NCBI RefSeq assembly: GCF_031846385.1
Contig: NZ_JAVRHV010000008.1
Location: forward strand, 96,519-160,518
DNA from: Urechidicola vernalis
Lineage (GTDB): Bacteria; Bacteroidota; Bacteroidia; Flavobacteriales; Flavobacteriaceae
Length of the DNA stretch: 64,000 nucleotides
Direction: 5' to 3'
Notes under the pieces: model-generated
What the model was told of the DNA's origin: nothing
What the model saw: the letters and a program-made list of their open reading frames with translations, nothing else
The model's database searches: none
Position numbers and translations under genes: made by a program
In this document: piece by piece, positions 18,500 through 25,877 of the stretch
Layout of the letters: every line of letters starts with the position of its first letter
Position numbering within the stretch: the stretch's first letter is position 1

Positions 18500-18646
18500 A
18501 TTAAATACCACCTTTGGTAAATTTTCAAATCAATTTCTATTCTTAATAGATATTTACCCAATTTTGTTTTTTTAATTCTAAAATTGGTCAAATATAGTAT
18601 TGCTGCTATTCAAATTTAAAAGGATATAACAGTTGCATTAGTTTAA

Positions 18647-18682
18647 ATCATATTAAAAGACAAAAAAGTATTTTAATATGAT
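18647..18682. promoter_or_regulatory. 12-bp perfect palindrome upstream of the nos promoter
   Basis: ATCATATTAAAA (18647-18658) is perfectly mirrored by TTTTAATATGAT (18671-18682) around 12 nt, with a third related half-site GTCATATTTTAA at 18687-18698. It ends 31 nt upstream of the -7 box, the position expected for an activator. It does not match the FNR/CRP consensus. Confidence 0.5.
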
Positions 18683-18713
18683 AAAAGTCATATTTTAAGC
18701 TCTCTTTAGTATT

Positions 18714-18721
18714 TAATTTTG
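18714..18721 (+). promoter_or_regulatory. Putative -7 box (TAATTTTG) of the nos operon
   Basis: Exact TAnnTTTG match 45 nt upstream of the first gene of the nitrous oxide reductase locus. Confidence 0.6.
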
Positions 18722-18766
18722 TGTTCAGCAATAAAGATAATTAGTTCTAACTAAAATTAACTTACG

Positions 18767-19339
18767 ATGAAAACCAAAATTATTATAGCCATAATGGCAT
18801 TTGCAATGTTTGCTTGTACCCAAAGTAAACAAGCAGATTCTAAAAAAGATTCCCAACCAGCAACAGAAGAAATCAAAGATCAAGGTCAAGCTAATGTTGC
18901 AGTGACTGAAGGTGAAGATCCAAATGCATTGCAGGTTGCCAAATCGCTAGACGATTTTTCTACATTAGTTGTAGCCATAGAAACCGCAGGAGTACAAAAC
19001 TCTGTGGTAAACGCAGGTCCACTTACCATTTTTGCTCCAATGAATACTGCTTTTGCGAAGTTGCCAGAAGGTACCGTAGAAGAGTTGTTAAAACCTGAAA
19101 GTAAACCAACCTTAGCCTACATTTTAACAAATCATGTTGCCCCTGCAAATTATCCGATGAAGCAGTTAAAAAAAGAGGCTAAAAAAGGTAGAAAACTATA
19201 CATGGCTTCTGGTCAATATTTAGTCGTTGAAGACAAAGAAGATGGAATATATGTAGGAGGAACGAAAGTATTAAAATCTGTAAAAGTAAGTAATGGATGG
19301 ATTCATGTAATTGATGATGTAATCGTTCCAGAAAAATAA
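18767..19339 (+). CDS. Fasciclin-domain lipoprotein of the nos locus
   Basis: A 190-aa lipoprotein with lipobox MFAC (Cys at about residue 17) followed by a Ser/Lys/Gln-rich linker and one fasciclin (FAS1) domain (about 55-188): FAPMNTAFAKLP and a C-terminal GWIHVIDDVI are diagnostic. FAS1 domains mediate adhesion or protein contacts. Here it is the first gene of the nos operon, 11 nt before a cytochrome lipoprotein, so I infer a structural or docking role near NosZ in the periplasm. No catalytic function is known for the fold. I recall FAS1 genes next to nosZ in other Bacteroidota, but a role in N2O reduction is not established. Confidence 0.88.
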   Translation: MKTKIIIAIMAFAMFACTQSKQADSKKDSQPATEEIKDQGQANVAVTEGEDPNALQVAKSLDDFSTLVVAIETAGVQNSVVNAGPLTIFAPMNTAFAKLPEGTVEELLKPESKPTLAYILTNHVAPANYPMKQLKKEAKKGRKLYMASGQYLVVEDKEDGIYVGGTKVLKSVKVSNGWIHVIDDVIVPEK

Positions 19340-19350
19340 ATAGCAAACAC

Positions 19351-19818
19351 ATGAAAATTAAATTAGCAATAGTAGCCATTTTAGCACTTGTTGTAACAAG
19401 TTGCGGTGGAGATAAGAAGAAGGTAGAATACCCTGTTAAGAGTAAAACTAAAACTGAAGCTGCGGCTCCTGCCAAAAAGGTAGACCCAATGACCGATAAA
19501 GGAATCGGGCCTGTTACAAGTATAACACTTGGAGAATTGGATCAAGCCATGGTTACTGAAGGAGAACAAATTTTTAAAGCTAAATGTTCTGCTTGTCATA
19601 AAATCAGCAAACGATTTATTGGTCCTGGAATGAAAGGGGTTACAGAAAGAAGAACTCCAGAGTGGATCATGAACATGATCTTGAATCCAGAAGAAATGGT
19701 TCAGAAAAACCAAATCGCAATGGATTTATTAAAAGAATACAATGCTCCAATGGCAAACCAAAGTTTAACTGAAGATGAAGCAAGAAAAATTTTAGAATAC
19801 TTCAGAACAAAAAATTAA
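19351..19818 (+). CDS. Monoheme c-type cytochrome lipoprotein (nos locus)
   Basis: A 155-aa lipoprotein (lipobox VVTSC near residue 18) with a long flexible linker and a cytochrome c domain: covalent heme site CSACH (about residue 79), then a Met-bearing segment (GPGMKGVTERR) for the axial ligand and a C-terminal helix typical of class I cytochromes. It lies 28 nt upstream of nosZ, so the likely job is delivery of electrons to the CuA site of NosZ. This fits clade II nos clusters, which lack the NosR flavoprotein. Lipid anchoring of both donor and reductase would keep them on the same membrane surface. Confidence 0.93.
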   Translation: MKIKLAIVAILALVVTSCGGDKKKVEYPVKSKTKTEAAAPAKKVDPMTDKGIGPVTSITLGELDQAMVTEGEQIFKAKCSACHKISKRFIGPGMKGVTERRTPEWIMNMILNPEEMVQKNQIAMDLLKEYNAPMANQSLTEDEARKILEYFRTKN

Positions 19819-19846
19819 ACCATAACAAAAATTAAACATAGAACTT

Positions 19847-21820
19847 ATGAAAACACTATTTAAATCGGTTTTAGCATTGCTAACAATATCCTTAATGGTT
19901 GTTAGTTGTGTTCAGAACTCAAATGATTCTAGCGGAGCACTTAGCAGTAGCAAAGCAGAAAAAGTATATGTGGCTCCAGGTGAGCACGATGATTTTTACG
20001 CCTTTGTTTCGGGTGGATTTAGCGGACAATTAGCCGTTTACGGATTGCCGTCAGGTAGATTGTTCAAAGTTATTCCTGTTTTCTCTGTAGATGCAGAAAA
20101 AGCTTACGGATTTAACGAAGAAACAAAGCCAATGTTAAATACATCTCATGGATTTATTCCTTGGGATGACGCCCATCACCCAGATATCTCTCAAACAAAT
20201 GGAGTTGTTGATGGTCGTTATGTGTATATCAATGGTAACAATACCCCTCGTATTGCAAAGATTGATTTAACAACTTTTGAAACTACAGAAATTATTGAAA
20301 TTCCAAATTCTGCAGGTAACCACAGTTCATCGTATGTTACTGAAAATACAGAATACGTTGTAGCCGGTACACGATTTGGTGTTCCAGTTCCGCAAAGAGA
20401 CATGCCAATTGCTGAATATAAAGGAAATTTTAAAGGAGCATTATCTTTCTTAAAAGTAGATCCAGAAGATGGAGGAATGGACATTAAATTTCAAATCTTA
20501 ATGCCAGGATTCGATTATGATAAAGCACACCCAGGTAGAGGTGATTCACATGGATGGTTCTTCTTTACAACATATAATTCTGAAGAAGCACATTCATTAT
20601 TAGAGGTGAATGCATCTCAAAACGATAAAGACTTTATTGCAGCAGTTAACTGGAAAAAAATTGAAGAGTATGTCAACAATGGTGGAGGTAAAAAAATGCC
20701 TGCGAACTATGCGCATAACGTATATGATGAGCATACACATACTGCAACTTCGACTATGAAAAAAGAAGTATTGACAGTTGACCCAACAGAGGTGCCTGGC
20801 GCTATTTATTTCTTGCCAACACCAAAATCTCCACATGGTTGTGATGTAAGTCCAACAGGAGAGTATATTGTAGGTTCTGGTAAATTATCTGCTGATGTAA
20901 CGGTGCACTCGTTTACTAAAATGATGGATGCAATTAACAATAAAAAGTTTGACGGTGATGCGTATGGTATTCCAATTTTAAACTACGAAGATATTTTAGC
21001 AGGATCTGTTAAGAGTGGTGGATTAGGTCCATTACATACAGAGTTTGATGGTAAAGGAAATGCATATACTACGTTCTTTATTTCTTCTGAAGTTGTAAAA
21101 TGGAAACTTGGGACTTGGGAAGTAATTGATAGAAAACCAACATACTACTCCGTAGGTCACTTAATGATTCCAGGTGGTAACTCTGGTCAACCTTTCGGCA
21201 AGTATGTATTAGCAATGAACAAGATTACAAAAGACCGTTATTTACCGACAGGCCCAGAGGTAACGCAGTCGGCGCAGTTATACGATATTACGGGAGAGAA
21301 AATGGAATTACTATTAGATTTTCCAACAGTTGGTGAACCTCACTATGCTGCAGGAATCCCAGCAGATATCGTTGCGAAAAATTCTAGAAAAATATTTAGA
21401 CTAGAAGAAAACCAGCACCCATACGCTGCTAAAACTGAAGCGGAAGCAAAAGTGGTACGTAAAGGAAACGAAGTGCATATTAACATGACCATGATTCGTT
21501 CACACTTTGCACCAGATAATATTGAAGGAATACAGGTTGGAGACAAAGTTTATTTCCACGTTACCAACTTAGAACAAGATTATGATGTGCCTCATGGTAT
21601 CTCAATGATTGGAGCAAATACATCTGAATTGTTAATTATGCCAGGGCAAACCGAAACATTTGTTTGGGAACCTAAGCAAGTAGGCGTATGGCCATTCTAC
21701 TGTACAGATTTCTGTTCGGCTTTACACCAAGAAATGCAAGGATATGTAAGAGTGTCTCCAAAAGGATCTAGTGTACCAATTAGTTTTACGCTAGATGATG
21801 ATGCAGTAGACGCCGAATAA
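19847..21820 (+). CDS. nosZ: Nitrous oxide reductase NosZ, clade II, lipoprotein
   Basis: NosZ reduces N2O to N2 with the tetranuclear CuZ and binuclear CuA centres. The 657-aa protein begins with a Sec-type lipoprotein signal (LMVVSC) rather than a twin-arginine signal, the mark of clade II (atypical) enzymes. The seven-bladed propeller shows FVSGGFSGQLAVYGLPSGR near the start and the histidine segments DDAHHPD and SPHGCDVSP. The cupredoxin CuA domain at the C-terminus has the ligand set in FYCTDFCSALHQEMQG (Cys, Cys, His, Met). A hairpin follows the stop codon. Identification is secure. Confidence 0.98.
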   Translation: MKTLFKSVLALLTISLMVVSCVQNSNDSSGALSSSKAEKVYVAPGEHDDFYAFVSGGFSGQLAVYGLPSGRLFKVIPVFSVDAEKAYGFNEETKPMLNTSHGFIPWDDAHHPDISQTNGVVDGRYVYINGNNTPRIAKIDLTTFETTEIIEIPNSAGNHSSSYVTENTEYVVAGTRFGVPVPQRDMPIAEYKGNFKGALSFLKVDPEDGGMDIKFQILMPGFDYDKAHPGRGDSHGWFFFTTYNSEEAHSLLEVNASQNDKDFIAAVNWKKIEEYVNNGGGKKMPANYAHNVYDEHTHTATSTMKKEVLTVDPTEVPGAIYFLPTPKSPHGCDVSPTGEYIVGSGKLSADVTVHSFTKMMDAINNKKFDGDAYGIPILNYEDILAGSVKSGGLGPLHTEFDGKGNAYTTFFISSEVVKWKLGTWEVIDRKPTYYSVGHLMIPGGNSGQPFGKYVLAMNKITKDRYLPTGPEVTQSAQLYDITGEKMELLLDFPTVGEPHYAAGIPADIVAKNSRKIFRLEENQHPYAAKTEAEAKVVRKGNEVHINMTMIRSHFAPDNIEGIQVGDKVYFHVTNLEQDYDVPHGISMIGANTSELLIMPGQTETFVWEPKQVGVWPFYCTDFCSALHQEMQGYVRVSPKGSSVPISFTLDDDAVDAE

Positions 21821-21843
21821 TAATAGTGTTAGTTAGGATTTTT

Positions 21844-21880
21844 GAAAACGGGTAGGTTTTAAAGGAGTCTATCCGTTTTC
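21844..21880 (+). other. Intercistronic hairpin after nosZ
   Basis: GAAAACGGGTAG (21844-21855) pairs with CTATCCGTTTTC (21869-21880), 11 of 12 bases matching. There is no following T-run, so it may stabilise the nosZ message or lower read-through rather than terminate fully. Confidence 0.6.
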
Positions 21881-21901
21881 TAAATTAAAACCAGAACAAT
21901 T

Positions 21902-22489
21902 ATGAAAAAGTCCAAGATTTTAATGATAGTAGGATCCTTGTTGTTGCTAGGACTATTCGCTTTTCCGTTATGGAATATAACACTTGAAGCACCTCAATAT
22001 CCAACACCATTGGGTATGGAGATTTACATAAATAAATTCGCAGATACGCATGAGTTCGATATCAAGAACATCAATCTAATGAACCATTATGTGGGTATGC
22101 AATACATTCCGGAAACCATTCCAGAATTTAAAATATTCCCAATTGTGATTGCGGCCATGGCACTATTAGGTGTGTTGTTCGGATTCGTTGGTAAATATAA
22201 ATTATACTTATTCTGGTTTATTTTAATGACGGCACTAGGGATTGCAGGAATGTATGATTTTTACCTATGGGAATATGACTATGGGCACAATTTAGACCCA
22301 AAAGCCATTATGAAATTTACAAATGAAGATGGTTCAGCCATGGGCTTTCAACCACCATTATTTGGAACAAAGCATATTCTAAATTTTGTGGCACACTCAT
22401 ACCCTAGAACAGGAGCCTACTTTATGTTTGTAGGAATGATACTAACTTTAATAGCATTTTTTAAAGGAAAGAAAGAAGCAAAAAGATAA
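21902..22489 (+). CDS. Membrane protein of the nos operon, unknown function
   Basis: A 195-aa integral membrane protein with about four hydrophobic segments (residues about 7-27, 78-97, 103-122 and 170-188). A conserved-looking periplasmic part begins APQYPTPLGMEIYI and contains several His, Asp and Tyr residues (MNHYVGMQYIP, DYGHNLDP, HILNFVAHSYP) that could bind copper or a quinone, but no known motif. It occupies the place between nosZ and nosL, where I recall similar proteins in Bacteroidota nos clusters. A role in copper delivery, maturation or electron supply is inference from context only. Confidence 0.8.
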   Translation: MKKSKILMIVGSLLLLGLFAFPLWNITLEAPQYPTPLGMEIYINKFADTHEFDIKNINLMNHYVGMQYIPETIPEFKIFPIVIAAMALLGVLFGFVGKYKLYLFWFILMTALGIAGMYDFYLWEYDYGHNLDPKAIMKFTNEDGSAMGFQPPLFGTKHILNFVAHSYPRTGAYFMFVGMILTLIAFFKGKKEAKR

Positions 22490-22510
22490 CCAAAGATTCA
22501 TTTACAATTA

Positions 22511-22554
22511 GTTCGTTTGAGTGTGAGCATTTGACAAGCACACTCAAACTGAAC
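22511..22554 (+). other. Long intercistronic hairpin before nosL
   Basis: GTTCGTTTGAGTGTG (22511-22525) pairs with CACACTCAAACTGAAC (22539-22554) with one bulge, around a 13-nt loop. It is not followed by T residues. It fills the gap between the nos membrane protein gene and nosL. Confidence 0.65.
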
Positions 22555-22574
22555 TAAACTTAAACCATAAACAA

Positions 22575-23015
22575 ATGAAACGAATAAATTTAATACTTCT
22601 CGCAGTGTCCATATTGATTTTAGGTGCATGTTCAAAAGCACCAGAAAAGATCAACTTTGGATCAGATATGTGTCACTTTTGTAAAATGACCATAGTAGAT
22701 ACACAGCACGCAGCCCAATACGTAACCAAAAAAGGAAAGCAATTTAAATACGATGCCATAGAATGTGTATTGAATGAATTGTCGGAAACAGGGATCGATA
22801 AAGTGGGAACAATTTTGGTGTCAGATTATTCCAATCCAGGAGTTATGACTGATGCAACCTTAGCAACGTATTTAATCAGTAAAAATATTCAAAGCCCAAT
22901 GGGAGCCAATCTTTCGGCATTTTCAAAAGATGAATTCGCACAGGGATTTGTTAAAGTTGAAAGCGATCAAGTATTCACCTGGAAAACCATTAATGAAAAG
23001 TTTGAGGTGAATTAG
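22575..23015 (+). CDS. nosL: NosL copper-chaperone lipoprotein
   Basis: NosL delivers Cu(I) for assembly of the CuZ site of NosZ. The 146-aa protein has a lipobox (LILGAC) and the metal motif MCHFCKM (about residues 36-42), followed by the NosL fold with DAIECVLNE. A small interspersed palindrome separates it from nosD. The lipid anchor would place it at the periplasmic face with NosZ. Secure. Confidence 0.96.
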   Translation: MKRINLILLAVSILILGACSKAPEKINFGSDMCHFCKMTIVDTQHAAQYVTKKGKQFKYDAIECVLNELSETGIDKVGTILVSDYSNPGVMTDATLATYLISKNIQSPMGANLSAFSKDEFAQGFVKVESDQVFTWKTINEKFEVN

Positions 23016-23017
23016 GA

Positions 23018-23078
23018 TTGTCATTCTGAACGTATGTGAAGAATCTTTGAGATATTTCGGCTTCGCTCAATATGACAA
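23018..23078. repeat. REP-like interspersed palindrome between nosL and nosD
   Basis: TTGTCATTCTGAACG at the left and CGCTCAATATGACAA at the right are imperfect inverted copies (12 of 15) flanking an internal AAGAATCTTTGA. The same family recurs at about 38312, 39085, 39787, 41816 and 42498. It contains no gene. Confidence 0.75.
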
Positions 23079-23097
23079 CTAAATAAAAACCATAAAT

Positions 23098-24327
23098 ATG
23101 AAAAACCTACTACTAACCATATTAGCGTTATTCTTTTGTTCTTCCTTACTAGCAAGTCAGATTGAAGTATGCAATACCTGCGAAGTAAAAACCATTAAGC
23201 AAGCCTTAAGTCTTGCCAAAGATGGCGATGAAATTCTAATAAAAGAGGGTGTTTACAAAGAACATGGAATTGCTGTAGATAAATCGGTTAAGATTATTGG
23301 TGTTGGCTTACCCACTGTAGATGGTGAACATAAAGAAACCATCTTTACAGTAAAAGCGAATAACTTTTCTATAGAAGGGCTCAGAATCATAAATGTTGGA
23401 CACAGTTACACCAAAGATTTTGCTGCTATTTTGGTTTCCAAGTCCAAAAACTTTACACTTCAAAACAATGTGTTGGAAAAAGTGTTTTTTGGTTTGCTCA
23501 TCGAAAAATCTCGTTATGGGATAATCAAAAACAACAAATTAATTAGTGACGCTGTGGATCAGGCGGGTTCCGGAAATGGAATTCATTTGTGGCATAGTGA
23601 AGACATGCAAATTGAAAACAATGAATTAACAGGTTTGCGAGATGGTATCTATTTTGAATTTGTAAAAAATAGCATTGTTCGTAATAATAAAAGTTATGGA
23701 AACCTACGTTATGGGCTGCATTTTATGTTCTCTAATAATAACGAATACCACGACAATGTGTTTACAAACAATGGTGCCGGAGTTGCAGTAATGTTCTCTA
23801 AGTTTGTTAAGATGACGAACAATCAATTTAATCAGAATTGGGGTTCTGCTTCCTACGGATTGCTACTCAAAGAAATCTACGATGCAGAAATTGAAAACAA
23901 CACTTTTTCTAAAAACACGATCGGAATTAGTGTGGATGGTTCTACAAGAATCAACTATAAAAACAATACCTTTACTAGAAATGGATGGGCCATAAAAGTA
24001 GTGGGTGCGTGTTATGAAAACCATTTTAATCAGAATAATTTTTTACACAATGCCATTGATTTATCATACAACAGTAAAATAAATTCGAACACTTTTGATA
24101 GCAATTATTGGAGTGAATACACAGGTTACGATTTAGATAAAAACGGTGTAGGCGATGTGCCTTATAGACCCGTAAAGCTGTTTTCATATATCGCTCATAG
24201 AACTCCGGAGTCTATCGTGCTATTGAGAAGTTTATTTGTTGATATTATCAACTTTTCAGAAAAAGTGTCCCCGGTTTTTACACCAGATAATTTATTAGAC
24301 AACTCACCTTTAATGCAAAAAATATAA
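23098..24327 (+). CDS. nosD: NosD periplasmic copper-processing protein
   Basis: NosD works with the NosFY transporter in maturing the copper-sulfur centre of NosZ. The 409-aa protein has a signal peptide (ending LLAS) and a long right-handed beta-helix built of NosD/CASH-type repeats, seen as a rhythm of N-N-x and IENNxF motifs from residue about 95 to 325. The tail (PYRPVKLFSYI, then FSEKVSPVFTPDNLLD) is the usual NosD ending. Its stop overlaps the start of nosF by one base. Confidence 0.95.
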   Translation: MKNLLLTILALFFCSSLLASQIEVCNTCEVKTIKQALSLAKDGDEILIKEGVYKEHGIAVDKSVKIIGVGLPTVDGEHKETIFTVKANNFSIEGLRIINVGHSYTKDFAAILVSKSKNFTLQNNVLEKVFFGLLIEKSRYGIIKNNKLISDAVDQAGSGNGIHLWHSEDMQIENNELTGLRDGIYFEFVKNSIVRNNKSYGNLRYGLHFMFSNNNEYHDNVFTNNGAGVAVMFSKFVKMTNNQFNQNWGSASYGLLLKEIYDAEIENNTFSKNTIGISVDGSTRINYKNNTFTRNGWAIKVVGACYENHFNQNNFLHNAIDLSYNSKINSNTFDSNYWSEYTGYDLDKNGVGDVPYRPVKLFSYIAHRTPESIVLLRSLFVDIINFSEKVSPVFTPDNLLDNSPLMQKI

Positions 24328-25034
24328 TGATACAAATTAGTCAATTACATAAAAAGTTTGGCAAATTGGTCGTTTTAGACGGCTTGGACTTAGACATTGA
24401 GGCAGGTGGAATATTTGCAGTATTAGGTCCAAATGGTTCTGGAAAAACCACTTTGATTAAAAGTATTTTAGGAATGGTAATTCCGAATAGTGGTGCTATT
24501 CAAATTGATGGAAAATCGGTTTTGAAAAAATGGGAGTATCGCAATCAGATTAATTACTTACCACAAATTGCCAACTTTCCAGCAAACCTTTCTGTAAAGG
24601 AGTTGATTGCCATGGTTAAGAACTTACGACCAAAGGAATCTAATGAAAAAGACCTAATAGAATTATTTGGATTAACACCTTTTATAGATAAAAAACTGGG
24701 GAATCTATCTGGTGGCACCAAGCAAAAAGTAAACATCGTTTTAACCTTTATGTTCGACAGTGATATCATCATTTTAGATGAGCCAACAACAGGCTTAGAT
24801 CCGATTGCTTTAATTCATTTAAAGAAAATTATTCAGCAGGAAAAAGCGAAAGGAAAGACCATTTTAATTACGACTCATATCATGAGTTTTGTTGATGAAA
24901 TAGCCGATGAGATTGTCTTTTTGTTAGACGGGAACATCTACTTTAAAGGTAGTATCGAAAATCTAAAAACAAAGACGGAGCAAACAGATTTAGAACATGC
25001 CATTGCGCACTTAATTTCGAAGCAATATGTTTAA
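24327..25034 (+). CDS. nosF: NosF ABC transporter ATPase
   Basis: The cytoplasmic ATPase of the NosDFY complex. In 235 aa it shows Walker A GPNGSGKTT (about residue 34), signature LSGGTKQK, Walker B DSDIIILDEPTTGLDP and the switch His in TTHIM. It overlaps nosD by 1 nt and nosY by 8 nt, so the three are translationally coupled. The complex moves a sulfur species or helps copper loading; the substrate in this organism is not shown by the sequence. Confidence 0.96.
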   Translation: MIQISQLHKKFGKLVVLDGLDLDIEAGGIFAVLGPNGSGKTTLIKSILGMVIPNSGAIQIDGKSVLKKWEYRNQINYLPQIANFPANLSVKELIAMVKNLRPKESNEKDLIELFGLTPFIDKKLGNLSGGTKQKVNIVLTFMFDSDIIILDEPTTGLDPIALIHLKKIIQQEKAKGKTILITTHIMSFVDEIADEIVFLLDGNIYFKGSIENLKTKTEQTDLEHAIAHLISKQYV

Positions 25035-25809
25035 AATATTAAAATATAGTTTTTACGATTTAATGCGTAGCCGTTGGAGTTACGTGTATTTTGCCTTTTA
25101 TTTAGCCTTGGGATTTGTCCTGTTGTTTTTAAATAATGATGTGGATAAAGCCATTATTACATTACTTAATATCATCATCGTTTTAACACCATTAATCGGA
25201 ACTATTTTCGGGGTGATGTACTATTACAATTCCAAGGAGTTTACCGAACTCCTTTTGGCACAACCTATGAAACGAAATACTATTTTCTTAGGGCAATACT
25301 TGGGAATTTCCATCTCTTTAACGCTTAGTTTAATTCTAGGCTTGGGAATTCCTTTTCTACTATATGGCATCTTTATGTCCTCTGCTATTTTCGATTTTGG
25401 ATTGCTACTTGTAGTCGGTTCTTTCCTCAACTTTATTTTTGTAGCCTTGGCATACAATATAGCTTTATCTAATACCAATAAAATTAAAGGGTTTGGATAT
25501 GCAATTTTAATGTGGCTATTCTTGGCAGTCATTTATGACGGGCTATTTTTAATATCATTAATGGTGTTTAACGAATATCCATTGGATAATTTTTCGTTGC
25601 TAGCAACCATGTTTAACCCGATTGATTTATCACGTATTTTAATATTATTAAAACTAGATATTTCTGCTTTGTTGGGTTATACGGGTGCTGTATTCAAAAA
25701 ATTTTTCGGCACTAATTTTGGATTAATCATTTCATTATTTGTAATGAGTTTATGGGTGCTATTTCCTGTATGGCGTATTCAAAGAAAACTGCGGAAGAAA
25801 GATTTTTAA
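25027..25809 (+). CDS. nosY: NosY ABC transporter permease
   Basis: A 260-aa six-segment inner-membrane permease that pairs with NosF. The N-terminus MFKILKYSFYDLMRSRW and the segment GTIFGVMYYYNSKEFTELLLAQPM are typical of the family. It is the last gene of the nos operon; a bidirectional terminator follows at about 25820. Confidence 0.95.
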   Translation: MFKILKYSFYDLMRSRWSYVYFAFYLALGFVLLFLNNDVDKAIITLLNIIIVLTPLIGTIFGVMYYYNSKEFTELLLAQPMKRNTIFLGQYLGISISLTLSLILGLGIPFLLYGIFMSSAIFDFGLLLVVGSFLNFIFVALAYNIALSNTNKIKGFGYAILMWLFLAVIYDGLFLISLMVFNEYPLDNFSLLATMFNPIDLSRILILLKLDISALLGYTGAVFKKFFGTNFGLIISLFVMSLWVLFPVWRIQRKLRKKDF

Positions 25810-25818
25810 TTTGAACAT

Positions 25819-25853
25819 AAAAAAAACCGAAGATTTAGTCTTCGGTTTTTTTT
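25819..25853. terminator. Bidirectional terminator between nosY and leuS
   Basis: AAAAACCGAAGA / TCTTCGGTTTTT with a 5-nt loop (TTTAG), A-run on the left and T-run on the right. It serves the convergent nosY and leuS. Confidence 0.95.
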
Positions 25854-25877
25854 ATAGGTATTGTATAGAGTGTTTTA

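Larger units (their letters stand above)
18467..18766. other. 300-nt intergenic control region ahead of the nos operon
   Basis: This non-coding stretch holds the terminator of the S9 peptidase gene (18468-18499), about 140 nt of AT-rich DNA in which I see no gene, a 12-bp perfect inverted repeat (18647-18682), and a TAATTTTG -7 box (18714-18721) before the ATG at 18767. Confidence 0.7.

Noticed and set aside
18647..18682. FNR/CRP site upstream of the nos operon
   Set aside because: The palindrome lacks the TTGAT...ATCAA or TGTGA...TCACA core.
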